From NCBI RefSeq assembly GCF_022846655.1, contig NZ_AP025667.1:124001-188000 (forward strand): DNA of 64,000 bases. The letters are read 5' to 3'. Position 1 is the first letter of the stretch, and every line of letters begins with the position of its first letter. This DNA comes from Streptomyces seoulensis (GTDB lineage: Bacteria > Actinomycetota > Actinomycetes > Streptomycetales > Streptomycetaceae). Shown here in pieces: positions 19,521 to 28,784 of this stretch. The notes under the pieces are model-generated. The model saw nothing but the letters and a program-made list of their open reading frames with translations. It made no database searches and had not been told where the DNA came from. Position numbers and translations under genes: made by a program.

Positions 19521-22500
19521 CGATCGATCCCCGCCTTATGCGCTACGCCCGTGCCACGCGCTTCTTCCTCGTGGCGGTCGTCATCCTCGGCGGGCTCGGC
19601 GCCGGCCTGGTCATCGCCCAGGCGATGCTGATCGCCGAAGTGGTGGTCGGAGCCTTCCAGCAGGGCAAGTCCGCAGGTGACCTGGTCACCCCGCTGGCGT
19701 TGCTGGCCGTCGTGGCCTGCGGCCGGGCGCTGGTCTCCTGGCTCACCGAGCTGGCGGCACACCGGGCCAGCGCGGCCGTGAAGTCGGAGCTGCGGGAGCG
19801 GCTCGTCGAGCGGGCCGCCGTGCTCGGTCCCGGTTGGCTGAGCGGACAGCGCACCGGCTCGCTGGTCACCCTGGCCACGCGTGGGGTCGACGCCCTGGAC
19901 GACTACTTCTCGCGGTACCTCCCGCAGATGGGCCTCGCCCTGGTCGTCCCGGTGGCGGTGCTGGCCCGGATCGTCACCGAGGACTGGGTGTCGGCGGCGA
20001 TCATCGTCGCCACCCTGCCCCTCATCCCGATCTTCATGATGCTCATCGGCTGGGCCACCCAGTCCCGGATGGACCGGCAGTGGTCGCTGCTGTCCCGGCT
20101 GTCCGGTCACTTCCTGGACGTGGTCGCCGGACTGCCCACGCTGAAGGTGTTCGGCCGGGCCAAGGCGCAGGCCGAGTCCATCCGCCGGATCACCGGCGAG
20201 TACCGCCGCGCCACCATGCGGACCCTGCGGATCGCCTTCCTCTCCTCCTTCGCGCTGGAGCTGCTGGCCACGCTCTCCGTCGCGCTGGTCGCCGTGACGA
20301 TCGGCATGCGGCTGGTGCACGGCGGCATGGATCTGTACATCGGCCTGGTCATCCTGATCCTGGCCCCGGAGGCGTACCTCCCGCTGCGCCAGGTGGGCGC
20401 GCAGTACCACGCGGCGGCGGAGGGCCTCGCGGCCGCGGAAGAGATCTTCGCCGTGCTGGAGACTCCGGTCCCGGCCACCGGCACCGCGCCTGTCCCCTCC
20501 GGCTCGGTGGCCTTCGACTCCGTGACGGTCCGCTACCCCGGCCGGTCGGCGGATGCCGTCACCGACGCGTCCTTCTCCGTGGAGCCCGGCGAGACCGTGG
20601 CGCTGATCGGGCCGAGCGGTGCGGGCAAGTCCACCCTGCTGAGCGTGCTCCTCGGCTTCGTGCGGCCCACCGAGGGCCGGGTGCGCATCGGCGGCGCCGA
20701 CCTCGCCGACCTCGACCTCGAGGAGTGGCGCTCCCGGATCGCCTGGGTGCCGCAGCGGCCGCACCTGTACGCCGGGACCATCGCAGAGAACGTACGGCTG
20801 GCCCGTCCCGACGCGGACGACACCGCCGTTCACCGGGCGCTGGCGGACGCGGGGGCGCTGGAGTTCGTGGACGCGCTCCCCGCGGGCGCCGACACCGTGC
20901 TCGGTGAGGACGGGGCAGGGCTCTCCGCAGGGCAGCGGCAGCGGCTCGCCCTGGCCCGCGCCTTCCTCGCCGACCGGCCGGTACTGCTCCTGGACGAACC
21001 CACCGCCGCGCTGGACGGCGCCACCGAGGCGGATGTCGTCGCTGCGGTGCGACGGCTAGCGGTGGGCCGTACGGTGCTGCTCGTCGTGCACCGGCCCGCG
21101 CTGCTGGAGGTCGCCGACCGGGTGGTTCGGCTGGAGCTGTCCGAGGCGCCGCCGGTGCCCGAGCCGGTCATGGCCGAGGCGCCCGCCCCCGACTCGGCCG
21201 TCGCCGCGCTCGACGCGCCCGAGCCCGTCGCCGCCGCGCCCGGCGAACCCTTCTTCCCCGAGCAGGACGAGGCCGACGACGACCGGGACGGATCCGCGCC
21301 CGGGACGGCGACGGCCCGCGACCGGGGCATCCTGACGCGCGTCCGTTCCGTGGCCGCCGCCCGGCGCGGCCGCCTGCTCTTCGCGCTGCTGCTCGGCAGC
21401 CTGGCCCTCGGCTGCGCCGTCGGACTCATGGCGACCTCGGGCTGGCTGATCTCCCGCGCCTCGCAGCAGCCCCCGGTGCTGTACCTGCTGGTGGCCGTGA
21501 CGGCCACGCGGTTCTTCGGCATCGGCCGCGCCGTCTTCCGCTACAGCGAGCGGCTGGTGTCGCACGACGCCGTGCTGCGCATGCTCGCCGACACCCGCGT
21601 CGCCGTCTACAAGCGGCTGGAGCGCCTGGCCCCGGCCGGGCTGCGGGGCACCCGGCGCGGCGATCTGCTCAGCCGGCTCGTCGCCGACGTGGACGCCTTC
21701 CAGGACTACTGGCTGCGCTGGCTGCTGCCCACGGGTGTGGCCGTCGTCGTCTCCGCCGCCTCGGTCGGGTTCACGGCCTGGCTGCTGCCCGAGGCCGGAC
21801 TCGCGCTCGCCGCGGGTCTGCTGCTCGCCGGCGTCGGCGTCCCGCTGGTCACCGCGGCCGTCGCCCGGCGCACCGAACGACGGCTGGCGCCCGCCCGCAG
21901 CGTGCTGGCCACCCGCGTGACCGACCTGCTCACCGGCACCGCCGAGCTGACCGTCGCCGGGGCGCTGCCCTCGCGGACGGCGGCCACCCGGCAGGCCGAC
22001 GGCGTCCTCACCCGGATCGCGTCCCGCGCGGCCGGGGCGACCGCGCTCGGCGACGGCCTCACCGCGCTGATCTCCGGTCTGACCGTCACCGTCGCCGCGC
22101 TGCTCGGCGCGCAGGCGGCGGCCGGGGGCCGGATCCAGGGTGTCGTGGTGGCCGTGGTCGTCCTCACCCCGCTGGCCGCCTTCGAGGCCGTGCTCGGCCT
22201 CCCGCTGGCCGTGCGCTACCGGCAGCGCGTCGCCCGCAGCGCCGAGCGCGTGTACGAGGTACTGGACGCCCCGGAGCCGGTCCACGAGCCCGAGCACCCG
22301 CGCGAGGCACCGGCCTCGCCCTTCCCGCTCGTGGTGAAGGACCTGACCGCCCGCTACGAGGACCAGCACCGCGACGCGCTCGACGGGCTCGACCTCACGC
22401 TGGACCGGGGCCGCCGGATCGCCGTGGTCGGTCCCTCGGGCTCCGGCAAGACCACCCTCGCCCAGGTGCTGCTCCGCTTCCTGGACCCGGGCTCGGGCAC

Positions 22501-23068
22501 GTACACGCTCGCCGGGGTGCTGGCGGACGAGATGGACGGCGACGACGTACGGCGGCTGGTCGGGCTGTGCGCCCAGGACGCCCACCTCTTCGACAGCACC
22601 GTCCGGGAGAACCTGCTGCTCGCCCGGAAGGACGCGACCGAGGACGAGCTGCGGGACGTGCTGCTGCGGGCCCGGCTGCTGGACTGGGTGGACGGGCTCC
22701 CCGAGGGCCTGGACACGCACGTGGGCGAGCACGGGGCCCGTCTCTCCGGCGGCCAGCGGCAGCGGCTCGCGCTGGCCCGCGCGCTGCTCGCGGACTTCCC
22801 GGTGCTGGTGCTGGACGAGCCCGCCGAGCACCTCGACCTGCCCACGGCCGATGCCCTCACCGAGGACCTGCTGGCCGCGACCGAGGGCCGCACCACCCTG
22901 CTGATCACGCACCGGCTCGCCGGTCTCGCCGCCGTCGACGAGGTGCTCGTCCTCGACGCGGGCCGCGTGGTGCAGCGCGGCCCCTACGCCGAGCTGGTCA
23001 CCGTGGACGGCCCGCTGGCCGCGATGGCCCGCCGCGAGGCCGAGGCGGAGTCCCTGGTGGTGCTGTAG
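19514..23068 (+). CDS. cydCD: CydD-CydC fused ABC exporter for cytochrome bd assembly
   Basis: The 1184-residue protein fuses two ABC half-exporters, each a six-helix membrane domain plus ATPase. Walker A motifs are GPSGAGKST (about residue 366) and GPSGSGKTT (about 973), with signature motifs LSAGQRQRLALARA and LSGGQRQRLALARA. The linker between halves (about 545-600) is acidic and Pro/Ala-rich. CydDC in other bacteria exports thiols needed to assemble cytochrome bd; the fusion is normal for Streptomyces. GTG 19514 lies inside a parS site and is preceded by AAGGA 10 nt upstream; ATG 19538 is an alternative. It is part of the cyd locus. Confidence 0.94.
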   Translation: MKPIDPRLMRYARATRFFLVAVVILGGLGAGLVIAQAMLIAEVVVGAFQQGKSAGDLVTPLALLAVVACGRALVSWLTELAAHRASAAVKSELRERLVERAAVLGPGWLSGQRTGSLVTLATRGVDALDDYFSRYLPQMGLALVVPVAVLARIVTEDWVSAAIIVATLPLIPIFMMLIGWATQSRMDRQWSLLSRLSGHFLDVVAGLPTLKVFGRAKAQAESIRRITGEYRRATMRTLRIAFLSSFALELLATLSVALVAVTIGMRLVHGGMDLYIGLVILILAPEAYLPLRQVGAQYHAAAEGLAAAEEIFAVLETPVPATGTAPVPSGSVAFDSVTVRYPGRSADAVTDASFSVEPGETVALIGPSGAGKSTLLSVLLGFVRPTEGRVRIGGADLADLDLEEWRSRIAWVPQRPHLYAGTIAENVRLARPDADDTAVHRALADAGALEFVDALPAGADTVLGEDGAGLSAGQRQRLALARAFLADRPVLLLDEPTAALDGATEADVVAAVRRLAVGRTVLLVVHRPALLEVADRVVRLELSEAPPVPEPVMAEAPAPDSAVAALDAPEPVAAAPGEPFFPEQDEADDDRDGSAPGTATARDRGILTRVRSVAAARRGRLLFALLLGSLALGCAVGLMATSGWLISRASQQPPVLYLLVAVTATRFFGIGRAVFRYSERLVSHDAVLRMLADTRVAVYKRLERLAPAGLRGTRRGDLLSRLVADVDAFQDYWLRWLLPTGVAVVVSAASVGFTAWLLPEAGLALAAGLLLAGVGVPLVTAAVARRTERRLAPARSVLATRVTDLLTGTAELTVAGALPSRTAATRQADGVLTRIASRAAGATALGDGLTALISGLTVTVAALLGAQAAAGGRIQGVVVAVVVLTPLAAFEAVLGLPLAVRYRQRVARSAERVYEVLDAPEPVHEPEHPREAPASPFPLVVKDLTARYEDQHRDALDGLDLTLDRGRRIAVVGPSGSGKTTLAQVLLRFLDPGSGTYTLAGVLADEMDGDDVRRLVGLCAQDAHLFDSTVRENLLLARKDATEDELRDVLLRARLLDWVDGLPEGLDTHVGEHGARLSGGQRQRLALARALLADFPVLVLDEPAEHLDLPTADALTEDLLAATEGRTTLLITHRLAGLAAVDEVLVLDAGRVVQRGPYAELVTVDGPLAAMARREAEAESLVVL

Positions 23069-23080
23069 TCGGCGAGGTGG

Positions 23081-23989
23081 TCAGACCCGGCCGGCGAGGA
23101 TGTCCTCGATCACGCGGGCCACACCGTCCTCGTTGTTGGCGCGGGTGCGGTCGGTGGCCGCGGCCAGGGTGTCGGGGTGGGCGTTGCCCATGGCGTAGGA
23201 GCGGCCGGCCCAGGTCAGCATCTCGATGTCGTTGGGCATGTCGCCGAAGGCGACGACCTCCTCGTGCGAGATGCCGCGCTCGGCGCAGCACAGCGCCAGG
23301 GTGCTGGCCTTGGAGACGCCGGGTCCGCTCAGCTCCAGCAGGGCGCTGGGGCTGGAGCGGGTGACGTTGGCGTGGCCGCCGACGGCGATCCGGGCGAGGG
23401 TGAGGAAGGCGTCCGGGTCGAGCTCGGGGTGGTGGGCCAGGATCTTCAGCACCGGCTGGCTCGCCGCGACGCCGTCCGGCGCGAGGAGTTCCTCGGCGGG
23501 CCGGAGGGTGTCCGGGATCTCCATGTGCAGCTTGGGATAGGCGGGCTCCTGGTGGAAGCCGTAGGTCTGCTCGACCGCGAACAGCGTGCCGGGGGCCGCT
23601 TCGCGCAGCATGCGCACGGACTTCAGGGCGTTCTCCCTGGCCAGCTCGCGCACCTTCACGAAGCGGTGGGCGCCGGGTCCGCCGTGCAGGTCGACCACGG
23701 CGGCGCCGTTGCCGCAGATCGCCAGGCCGTGGCCGTGCACGTGCTCGCTGACGACGTCCATCCAGCGGGCGGGCCGGCCGGTGACGAAGAAGACCTCCAC
23801 GCCCGCCTCCTCGGCCGCGGCGAGCGCGGCGACGGTGCGCGCGGAGACGGTCTGGTCGTCGCGCAGCAGGGTGCCGTCGAGGTCGGTGGCGATCAGGCGG
23901 GGCGGCGGGAGGGAGGCCCCTCCGCGTCCGGACAGGGCCGACGGCTGGGCGGATGCCGGGGTCCCCGGCTGTCTGGTCGCTGAGGTCAC
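23081..23989 (-). CDS. Cof-type HAD family hydrolase
   Basis: The 302-residue protein is a HAD-superfamily phosphatase of the Cof type with a large cap. Motif I is DLDGT (36-40), with the nucleophile and acid aspartates; FVTGR provides the motif II threonine and [13 protein letters not shown] the motif IV aspartates, and the conserved lysine is in KASTL. It probably acts on a phosphorylated sugar or cofactor. GTG 23989 is preferred (GAG...GG before it); ATG 24007 is an alternative. A close paralogue lies at 31655-32458. It converges with cydCD, 12 bp away. Confidence 0.88.
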   Translation of the reverse strand: MTSATRQPGTPASAQPSALSGRGGASLPPPRLIATDLDGTLLRDDQTVSARTVAALAAAEEAGVEVFFVTGRPARWMDVVSEHVHGHGLAICGNGAAVVDLHGGPGAHRFVKVRELARENALKSVRMLREAAPGTLFAVEQTYGFHQEPAYPKLHMEIPDTLRPAEELLAPDGVAASQPVLKILAHHPELDPDAFLTLARIAVGGHANVTRSSPSALLELSGPGVSKASTLALCCAERGISHEEVVAFGDMPNDIEMLTWAGRSYAMGNAHPDTLAAATDRTRANNEDGVARVIEDILAGRV

Positions 23990-24114
23990 CCGGCCATTCT
24001 CGCGCATATGCGCGCACGACCGTGCGCCGCTGGGCACGGATGAGTTCAGGGTTGCGTCGGATGAGGTCCAGATCGCGTCCCGATCGGCCATCCGGGCGTC
24101 GTAGGCTCGTCCGC

Positions 24115-25017
24115 ATGGCCCTTCGTCTCAGTACCGTGATTCTTCCCGTCGACCGCTGGAACGAGGGGGGACGGGCGAAATGGCAGCGGGCCGAGGAACT
24201 GGGGTTCCACGCGGCGTACACCTACGACCACCTGTCCTGGCGGTCGTTCCGGGACGGGCCGTGGTTCGGCGCGCTGCCGACGCTGACGGCCGCCGCCGGG
24301 GTGACCGAGCGGCTGCGGCTGGGGACGCTGGTGACCTCGCCGAACTTCCGGCACCCGGTGACCCTGGCCAAGGAACTGATCTCCCTCGACGACATCTCCG
24401 GTGGCCGCGTCACGCTGGGCATCGGGGCGGGCGGCTCCGGGTTCGACGCGACCGCGCTCGGGCAGGAGGCGTGGTCCCCGCGTGAGCGTGCCGACCGGTT
24501 CGCGGAGTTCGTGACGCTGCTGGACCGGCTGCTGACCGAGGACGCCGTGTCGTACGCGGGCGACCACTACTCGGCGCACGAGGCCCGCAACATTCCGGGC
24601 TGTGCGCAGCGGCCCCGGCTGCCGTTCGCGGTGGCGGCGACGGGTCCGCGCGGGCTGCGGCTGGCCGCCCGGTACGGGCAGGCGTGGGTGACCACGGGCG
24701 ACCCGAAGCTGTTCGAGGCGGGCACGCCGGAGCAGTCGGTGCTGGCGGTCGAGGGGCAGCTCGGCCGGCTCACGGAGGCATGTGCGGAGGTCGGCCGGGA
24801 CGTCACCGAGCTGGACAAGATCATGCTGACCGGGTTCACCCCGGACCGGAGCCGTCCGCTGGAGTCCGTCGACGCGTTCGTGGATTTCGCCGGCCGGTAC
24901 GCGGCGCTGGGCGTCACCGAGCTGGTGATCCACTGGCCGATCCCGGACTCGGACTTCGCGGCCGACCAGGCCGTCTTCGAGAAGATCGCCACCGAGGCCG
25001 TCGCCCAGCTCGGCTGA
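24115..25017 (+). CDS. LLM-class (F420/FMN) oxidoreductase
   Basis: The 300-residue protein is a luciferase-like TIM-barrel oxidoreductase. Family features are the N-terminal [13 protein letters not shown] strand, [40 protein letters not shown] and [22 protein letters not shown]. In actinobacteria these enzymes usually use F420, sometimes FMN; the substrate is unknown. ATG 24115 is chosen as the first start after the divergent promoter; the gap to the HAD gene is 125 bp. It converges with kptA. Confidence 0.87.
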   Translation: MALRLSTVILPVDRWNEGGRAKWQRAEELGFHAAYTYDHLSWRSFRDGPWFGALPTLTAAAGVTERLRLGTLVTSPNFRHPVTLAKELISLDDISGGRVTLGIGAGGSGFDATALGQEAWSPRERADRFAEFVTLLDRLLTEDAVSYAGDHYSAHEARNIPGCAQRPRLPFAVAATGPRGLRLAARYGQAWVTTGDPKLFEAGTPEQSVLAVEGQLGRLTEACAEVGRDVTELDKIMLTGFTPDRSRPLESVDAFVDFAGRYAALGVTELVIHWPIPDSDFAADQAVFEKIATEAVAQLG

Positions 25018-25032
25018 CCGAGGGCCCGGCTC

Positions 25033-25581
25033 TCAGCGGGGCTCGGAGAAGCGCAGGTAGCGGGGCGGGACGGCGCTGGTCAGCCAGACGCCGTTGGCGC
25101 TGACGTGGAAGACGTGGCCGTCGCGGTGCATGGCGGCCGCGTCCACGGCGAGGACCACGGGCCGGCCACGGCGGGCGCCGACCCGGGTGGCGGTCTCGCG
25201 GTCGGCCGAGAGGTGGACGTCGTGCCGGTCCATGGGGCGCAGCCCCTCGGCGCGGATCGCGTCCAGGCTGCGGGCGACGGTGCCGTGGTACAGGTACGGC
25301 GGCGGGGTGGCCGGGGGCAGGCCGAGCGCCACCTCGACGCTGTGGCCCTGACTGGCGCGGATGCGGCCGTCCTCGACGGCGAAGCGCCGCTTGTCGTTGA
25401 CGGCCACCACATGGTCCAGCTCCGCACGCGTGACGGGAAAGCCATGGGCCGCCGCCGCGGCGAGCAGCGTGTCGATCCCGACCCAGCCCGCCGGGTCGAG
25501 GGTGAGCCCGATGCGCTCGGGCTGGTGCCGCAGGTGCTTGGAGAGGTACTTGGACACCTTCACGGTGCGTCTGTCATCCAT
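25033..25581 (-). CDS. kptA: RNA 2'-phosphotransferase (KptA/Tpt1 family)
   Basis: The 182-residue protein is KptA/Tpt1, which in yeast removes the 2'-phosphate left by tRNA splicing using NAD+. The signature KVSKYLSKHLRHQPERIGL (N-terminal lobe), YHGT at the NAD site, HLSADRETATRVG and a conserved C-terminal block with GVWLTSAVPPRYL are visible. Streptomyces lacks the eukaryotic splicing pathway, so the natural substrate is unknown; bacterial KptA may act on 2'-phosphorylated or capped RNA. ATG 25581 fits the family start; ATG 25608 adds nine residues. Its upstream region holds a DnaA-box cluster. Confidence 0.92.
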   Translation of the reverse strand: MDDRRTVKVSKYLSKHLRHQPERIGLTLDPAGWVGIDTLLAAAAAHGFPVTRAELDHVVAVNDKRRFAVEDGRIRASQGHSVEVALGLPPATPPPYLYHGTVARSLDAIRAEGLRPMDRHDVHLSADRETATRVGARRGRPVVLAVDAAAMHRDGHVFHVSANGVWLTSAVPPRYLRFSEPR

Positions 25582-25715
25582 CACTTCTGATGTACCCACT
25601 TCTGTCATGTGATGCTTTTCGTATGTCCCTCTCGTCCGCCCGCTCCGCGTTTTCCGCCCCTCCCCAGCCTGCCGGGGAGACGCGGATCACGCATATGATT
25701 TTTCGCCGGGAGGTT

Positions 25716-25769
25716 TGATCCACAGCCAACGCGCTTTATCCACAGGCATTTTGACGATTCTGTGGACAA
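25716..25769. other. cluster of three DnaA-box-like 9-mers
   Basis: TGATCCACA (25716-25724), TTATCCACA (25736-25744) and TGTGGACAA (25761-25769, the reverse complement of the perfect Streptomyces box TTGTCCACA) lie within 54 bp of the 265-bp non-coding gap between kptA and the hydrolase-SDR gene. One is perfect and one has one change at a tolerated position. Confidence 0.65.
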
Positions 25770-25846
25770 CCAGCGCCCGTTTCAGGTCTGTTGATCAACT
25801 TCGGCTCGGTTCGCCTCGGATGAGACTCCCCACGCCGATGCCCACC

Positions 25847-27601
25847 TCACAACTTCGGTTCCACCCGCGCCAGTTTGCGCAGCGCCCCCGGCAGGAATCG
25901 CCCCAGCAGATACGCCCCTCGTGCCTCGGGGGTCACCGGCACCACGGCCCGGTTCTCCGCCACCGCGTCCAGGATCGCCCTGGCGGCCTTCTCCGGCGGG
26001 TAGTTGCGCTTCCCGTAGAGCCGGGACGACCGTTCCTGACGCCGCCGCGCCTCGGCCTCGTCCACCCCGGTGAAGCGTGCCGTCGACGTGATGTTGGTGT
26101 TGACGATGCCGGGGCAGATGGCGGTGACTCCGATGTCCCGCGAGGCCAGTTCGGCGCGCAGGCACTCCGAGAGCATCAGCACCGCCGCCTTCGACGTGCT
26201 GTACGCGGGAAGCGCGCGAGAGGGCTGGAAGGCCGCCGCCGAGGCGATGTTGACGATGTGGCCGCCCTGCCCCCGCTCGGCCATCCGGGCGCCGAAGAGA
26301 CGGCAACCGTGGATCACTCCCCACAAGTTGACGTCCAGCACCTTGCGCCAGTCGTCCGTGGTCGTGGTGAAGAAGGAGCCCGAGAGGCCGATGCCCGCGT
26401 TGTTGACCAGCAGGTCCAGCACCCCGTACTCGTGGTGCACGTGCTCGGCCAGCTTCTCCATGGCGTGCTCGTCGGAGACGTCCACCGTCTCCGCCCACGC
26501 GGCCGGAGCGCCTGCGGCCAGGGCGAGTTCGACCGTACGGGCGGCCGTCTGCGCATCCCGGTCCACGGCCACCACCCGCGCCCCGGCCTCCGCCAGAGCG
26601 AGCGCCGTGGCACGGCCGATACCGCTGCCCGCCCCTGTCACCAGGGCCAACTGGCCGCCGAAACGGTCGGCGTGGCGTCCGCCGCTCCCAGGCTCCGGAG
26701 CGCCCTGCTCGACAGAGGTGACGAACTCCGAGATCCACAGCGCCAGTCGGTCCGGCCGCGTACGCGGCACCCAGTGCTTGGCCGGGAGCGTGCGCCGGGT
26801 CAGGCTCGGCGCCCACCGCTCCAGGTCGTCGTAGAGCCGCTCCGACAGGAAGGCGTCGCCCTGGGGCGTGATGAGCTGCACCGGCACGTGCGCGACGGCG
26901 TCCGGGCGCGGGTGGCGCAGCCGGGGCCGGACGTTGTCCCGGTAGAGCCATGCCCCGTGGGCCGCGTCCGAGGGCAGCGAGGCCGTCGGGTAGTCGCCGG
27001 CCGGGACCTTCTCGGCCCGCTCCAGGAGCTTCGGCCACCGCTTGCCCAGCGGCCCGCGCCAGGCCAGCTCCGGCAGTACGGGTGTGTGCAGCAGGTAGAC
27101 GTACCAGGACTTGGCTCCCTGGCCCAGGAGTTGACCCACCCGGCGCGGGGTCGGACGCTTCATCCGCGCGCCGATCCAGTGGCCGAAGTGGTCCAGCGAC
27201 GGGCCCGACATGGAGGTGAAGGAGGCGATGCGGCCACGGGTGCGGGCGACCGTCACGAACTCCCAGGACTGCACCGAACCCCAGTCGTGCCCGACCAGAT
27301 GCACCGGCCGGTCCGGGCTCACCGCGTCGATCACCGCGAGGAAGTCGTCCGTCAGCTTGGCCAGGGTGAATCCGCCGCGCAGCGGCTTCGGCGCGGTGGA
27401 GCGGCCGTGGCCCCGCACGTCGTAGAGCACCACGTGGAAGCGGTCCGCCAGGAGGGCGGCCACCTCGGACCAGACCTCCTTGCTGTCCGGGTAACCGTGC
27501 ACCAGCACCACGGTGGGTTGCCCCGGATCGCCCAGTTCGGCCACGCACAGCTCGATCCCGCCGGTGCGCACCCGCCGCTCACGCGCGTCCTTCAGCGTCA
27601 C
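25847..27601 (-). CDS. alpha/beta hydrolase-SDR oxidoreductase fusion
   Basis: The 584-residue protein joins an N-terminal alpha/beta hydrolase (about 1-300) to a C-terminal short-chain dehydrogenase/reductase (about 310-584). The hydrolase has the HGYPD oxyanion block (35-39) and GHDWGS, where D106 replaces the usual serine as in epoxide hydrolases and dehalogenases. The SDR half has the cofactor loop TGAGSGIG (about 320), NNAGIG and the YSTSK catalytic tetrad part (about 467). Two linked activities are inferred, such as epoxide or ester hydrolysis followed by alcohol or ketone redox. The ATG at 27601 follows the divergent promoter gap of 214 bp to the ABC operon. Confidence 0.87.
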   Translation of the reverse strand: MTLKDARERRVRTGGIELCVAELGDPGQPTVVLVHGYPDSKEVWSEVAALLADRFHVVLYDVRGHGRSTAPKPLRGGFTLAKLTDDFLAVIDAVSPDRPVHLVGHDWGSVQSWEFVTVARTRGRIASFTSMSGPSLDHFGHWIGARMKRPTPRRVGQLLGQGAKSWYVYLLHTPVLPELAWRGPLGKRWPKLLERAEKVPAGDYPTASLPSDAAHGAWLYRDNVRPRLRHPRPDAVAHVPVQLITPQGDAFLSERLYDDLERWAPSLTRRTLPAKHWVPRTRPDRLALWISEFVTSVEQGAPEPGSGGRHADRFGGQLALVTGAGSGIGRATALALAEAGARVVAVDRDAQTAARTVELALAAGAPAAWAETVDVSDEHAMEKLAEHVHHEYGVLDLLVNNAGIGLSGSFFTTTTDDWRKVLDVNLWGVIHGCRLFGARMAERGQGGHIVNIASAAAFQPSRALPAYSTSKAAVLMLSECLRAELASRDIGVTAICPGIVNTNITSTARFTGVDEAEARRRQERSSRLYGKRNYPPEKAARAILDAVAENRAVVPVTPEARGAYLLGRFLPGALRKLARVEPKL

Positions 27602-27815
27602 TTGTCCTCCGCCCGACTCCGTCCAGCGCCACCCATGTGATCCCTGCGAATGTGGCAGTTGTTAGAGGTGGCGTCAATAGGGGGCATCCCCCAGGGGCAC
27701 ACCCCGACATCCCCCGGGTCCACCGACCCCTAGGGCCCCGTACTACCCGAGACGGACCCCAAGACGGCTCTGAGGTCTGACGACCCGCGTGCTCCGCGTC
27801 ACTACGGTCGAGTAC

Positions 27816-28784
27816 GTGACTGTGATCGTGACCGAGAGCCTGAGCAAGCGGTTCCCACGGGTGACCGCGCTCGACCGGCTGTCCGTGGACATCGGACCCG
27901 GTGTGACGGGACTCGTCGGTGCCAACGGCGCCGGCAAGTCCACCCTGATCAAGATCCTGCTGGGTCTGTCCCCCGCCACCGAGGGCCGCGCCGCCGTGCT
28001 CGGCCTCGACGTGGCGACCGAAGGCGCCGCCATCCGCGAGCGCGTCGGCTACATGCCGGAGCACGACTGCCTGCCGCCCGACGTCTCGGCCACCGAGTTC
28101 GTCGTGCACATGGCGCGCATGTCCGGCCTGCCGCCCACCGCCGCCCGTGAGCGCACCGCCGACACCCTGCGCCACGTCGGGCTGTACGAGGAGCGCTACC
28201 GCCCCATCGGCGGCTACTCGACCGGCATGAAGCAGCGGGTCAAACTCGCCCAGGCGCTGGTGCACGACCCCCGGCTGGTCTTCCTGGACGAGCCGACCAA
28301 CGGCCTCGACCCGGTCGGCCGGGACGAGATGCTCGGGCTGATCCGCCGCGTCCACACCGACTTCGGCATCTCGGTCCTGGTCACCTCCCACCTGCTGGGC
28401 GAGCTGGAGCGCACCTGCGACCACGTCGTGGTCGTCGACGGCGGCAAGCTGCTGCGGTCCAGCTCCACCACCGACTTCACCCAGTCCACCACGACGCTCG
28501 CCGTCGAGGTCACCGACAGCGACACCCACCCCGACGGCACCCGCGCCCTGCGCGAGGCGCTGCACGCGCGTGGCATCGACACCCACGACGACGGCGGCGG
28601 CCTGCCCGGCGCCGGCCACATCCTGCTGCTCACCGCCCAGGGCGAGGAGACGTACGACCTGGTGCGCGACACCGTCGCCGGACTCGGGCTTGGCCTGGTC
28701 CGGATGGAACAGCGGCGGCACCACATCTCCGAGGTGTTCACCCGCGACGAGCAGCGGAAGGAGGCAGTCGGCCATGGCGGTTGA
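27816..28784 (+). CDS. ABC transporter ATP-binding protein (first of pair)
   Basis: The 322-residue protein is a DRI/ABC-2-type ATPase: Walker A GANGAGKST, signature YSTGMKQRVKLAQAL, Walker B LVFLDEPTNGLD and the H-loop TSHLL. The C-terminal 80 residues form a family-typical extension. It heads a four-gene operon with permeases and a second ATPase. GTG 27816 is likely because the domain begins there, but GTG 27822 or 27789 cannot be excluded. Its 3' end overlaps the next gene by 11 nt. Confidence 0.88.
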   Translation: MTVIVTESLSKRFPRVTALDRLSVDIGPGVTGLVGANGAGKSTLIKILLGLSPATEGRAAVLGLDVATEGAAIRERVGYMPEHDCLPPDVSATEFVVHMARMSGLPPTAARERTADTLRHVGLYEERYRPIGGYSTGMKQRVKLAQALVHDPRLVFLDEPTNGLDPVGRDEMLGLIRRVHTDFGISVLVTSHLLGELERTCDHVVVVDGGKLLRSSSTTDFTQSTTTLAVEVTDSDTHPDGTRALREALHARGIDTHDDGGGLPGAGHILLLTAQGEETYDLVRDTVAGLGLGLVRMEQRRHHISEVFTRDEQRKEAVGHGG

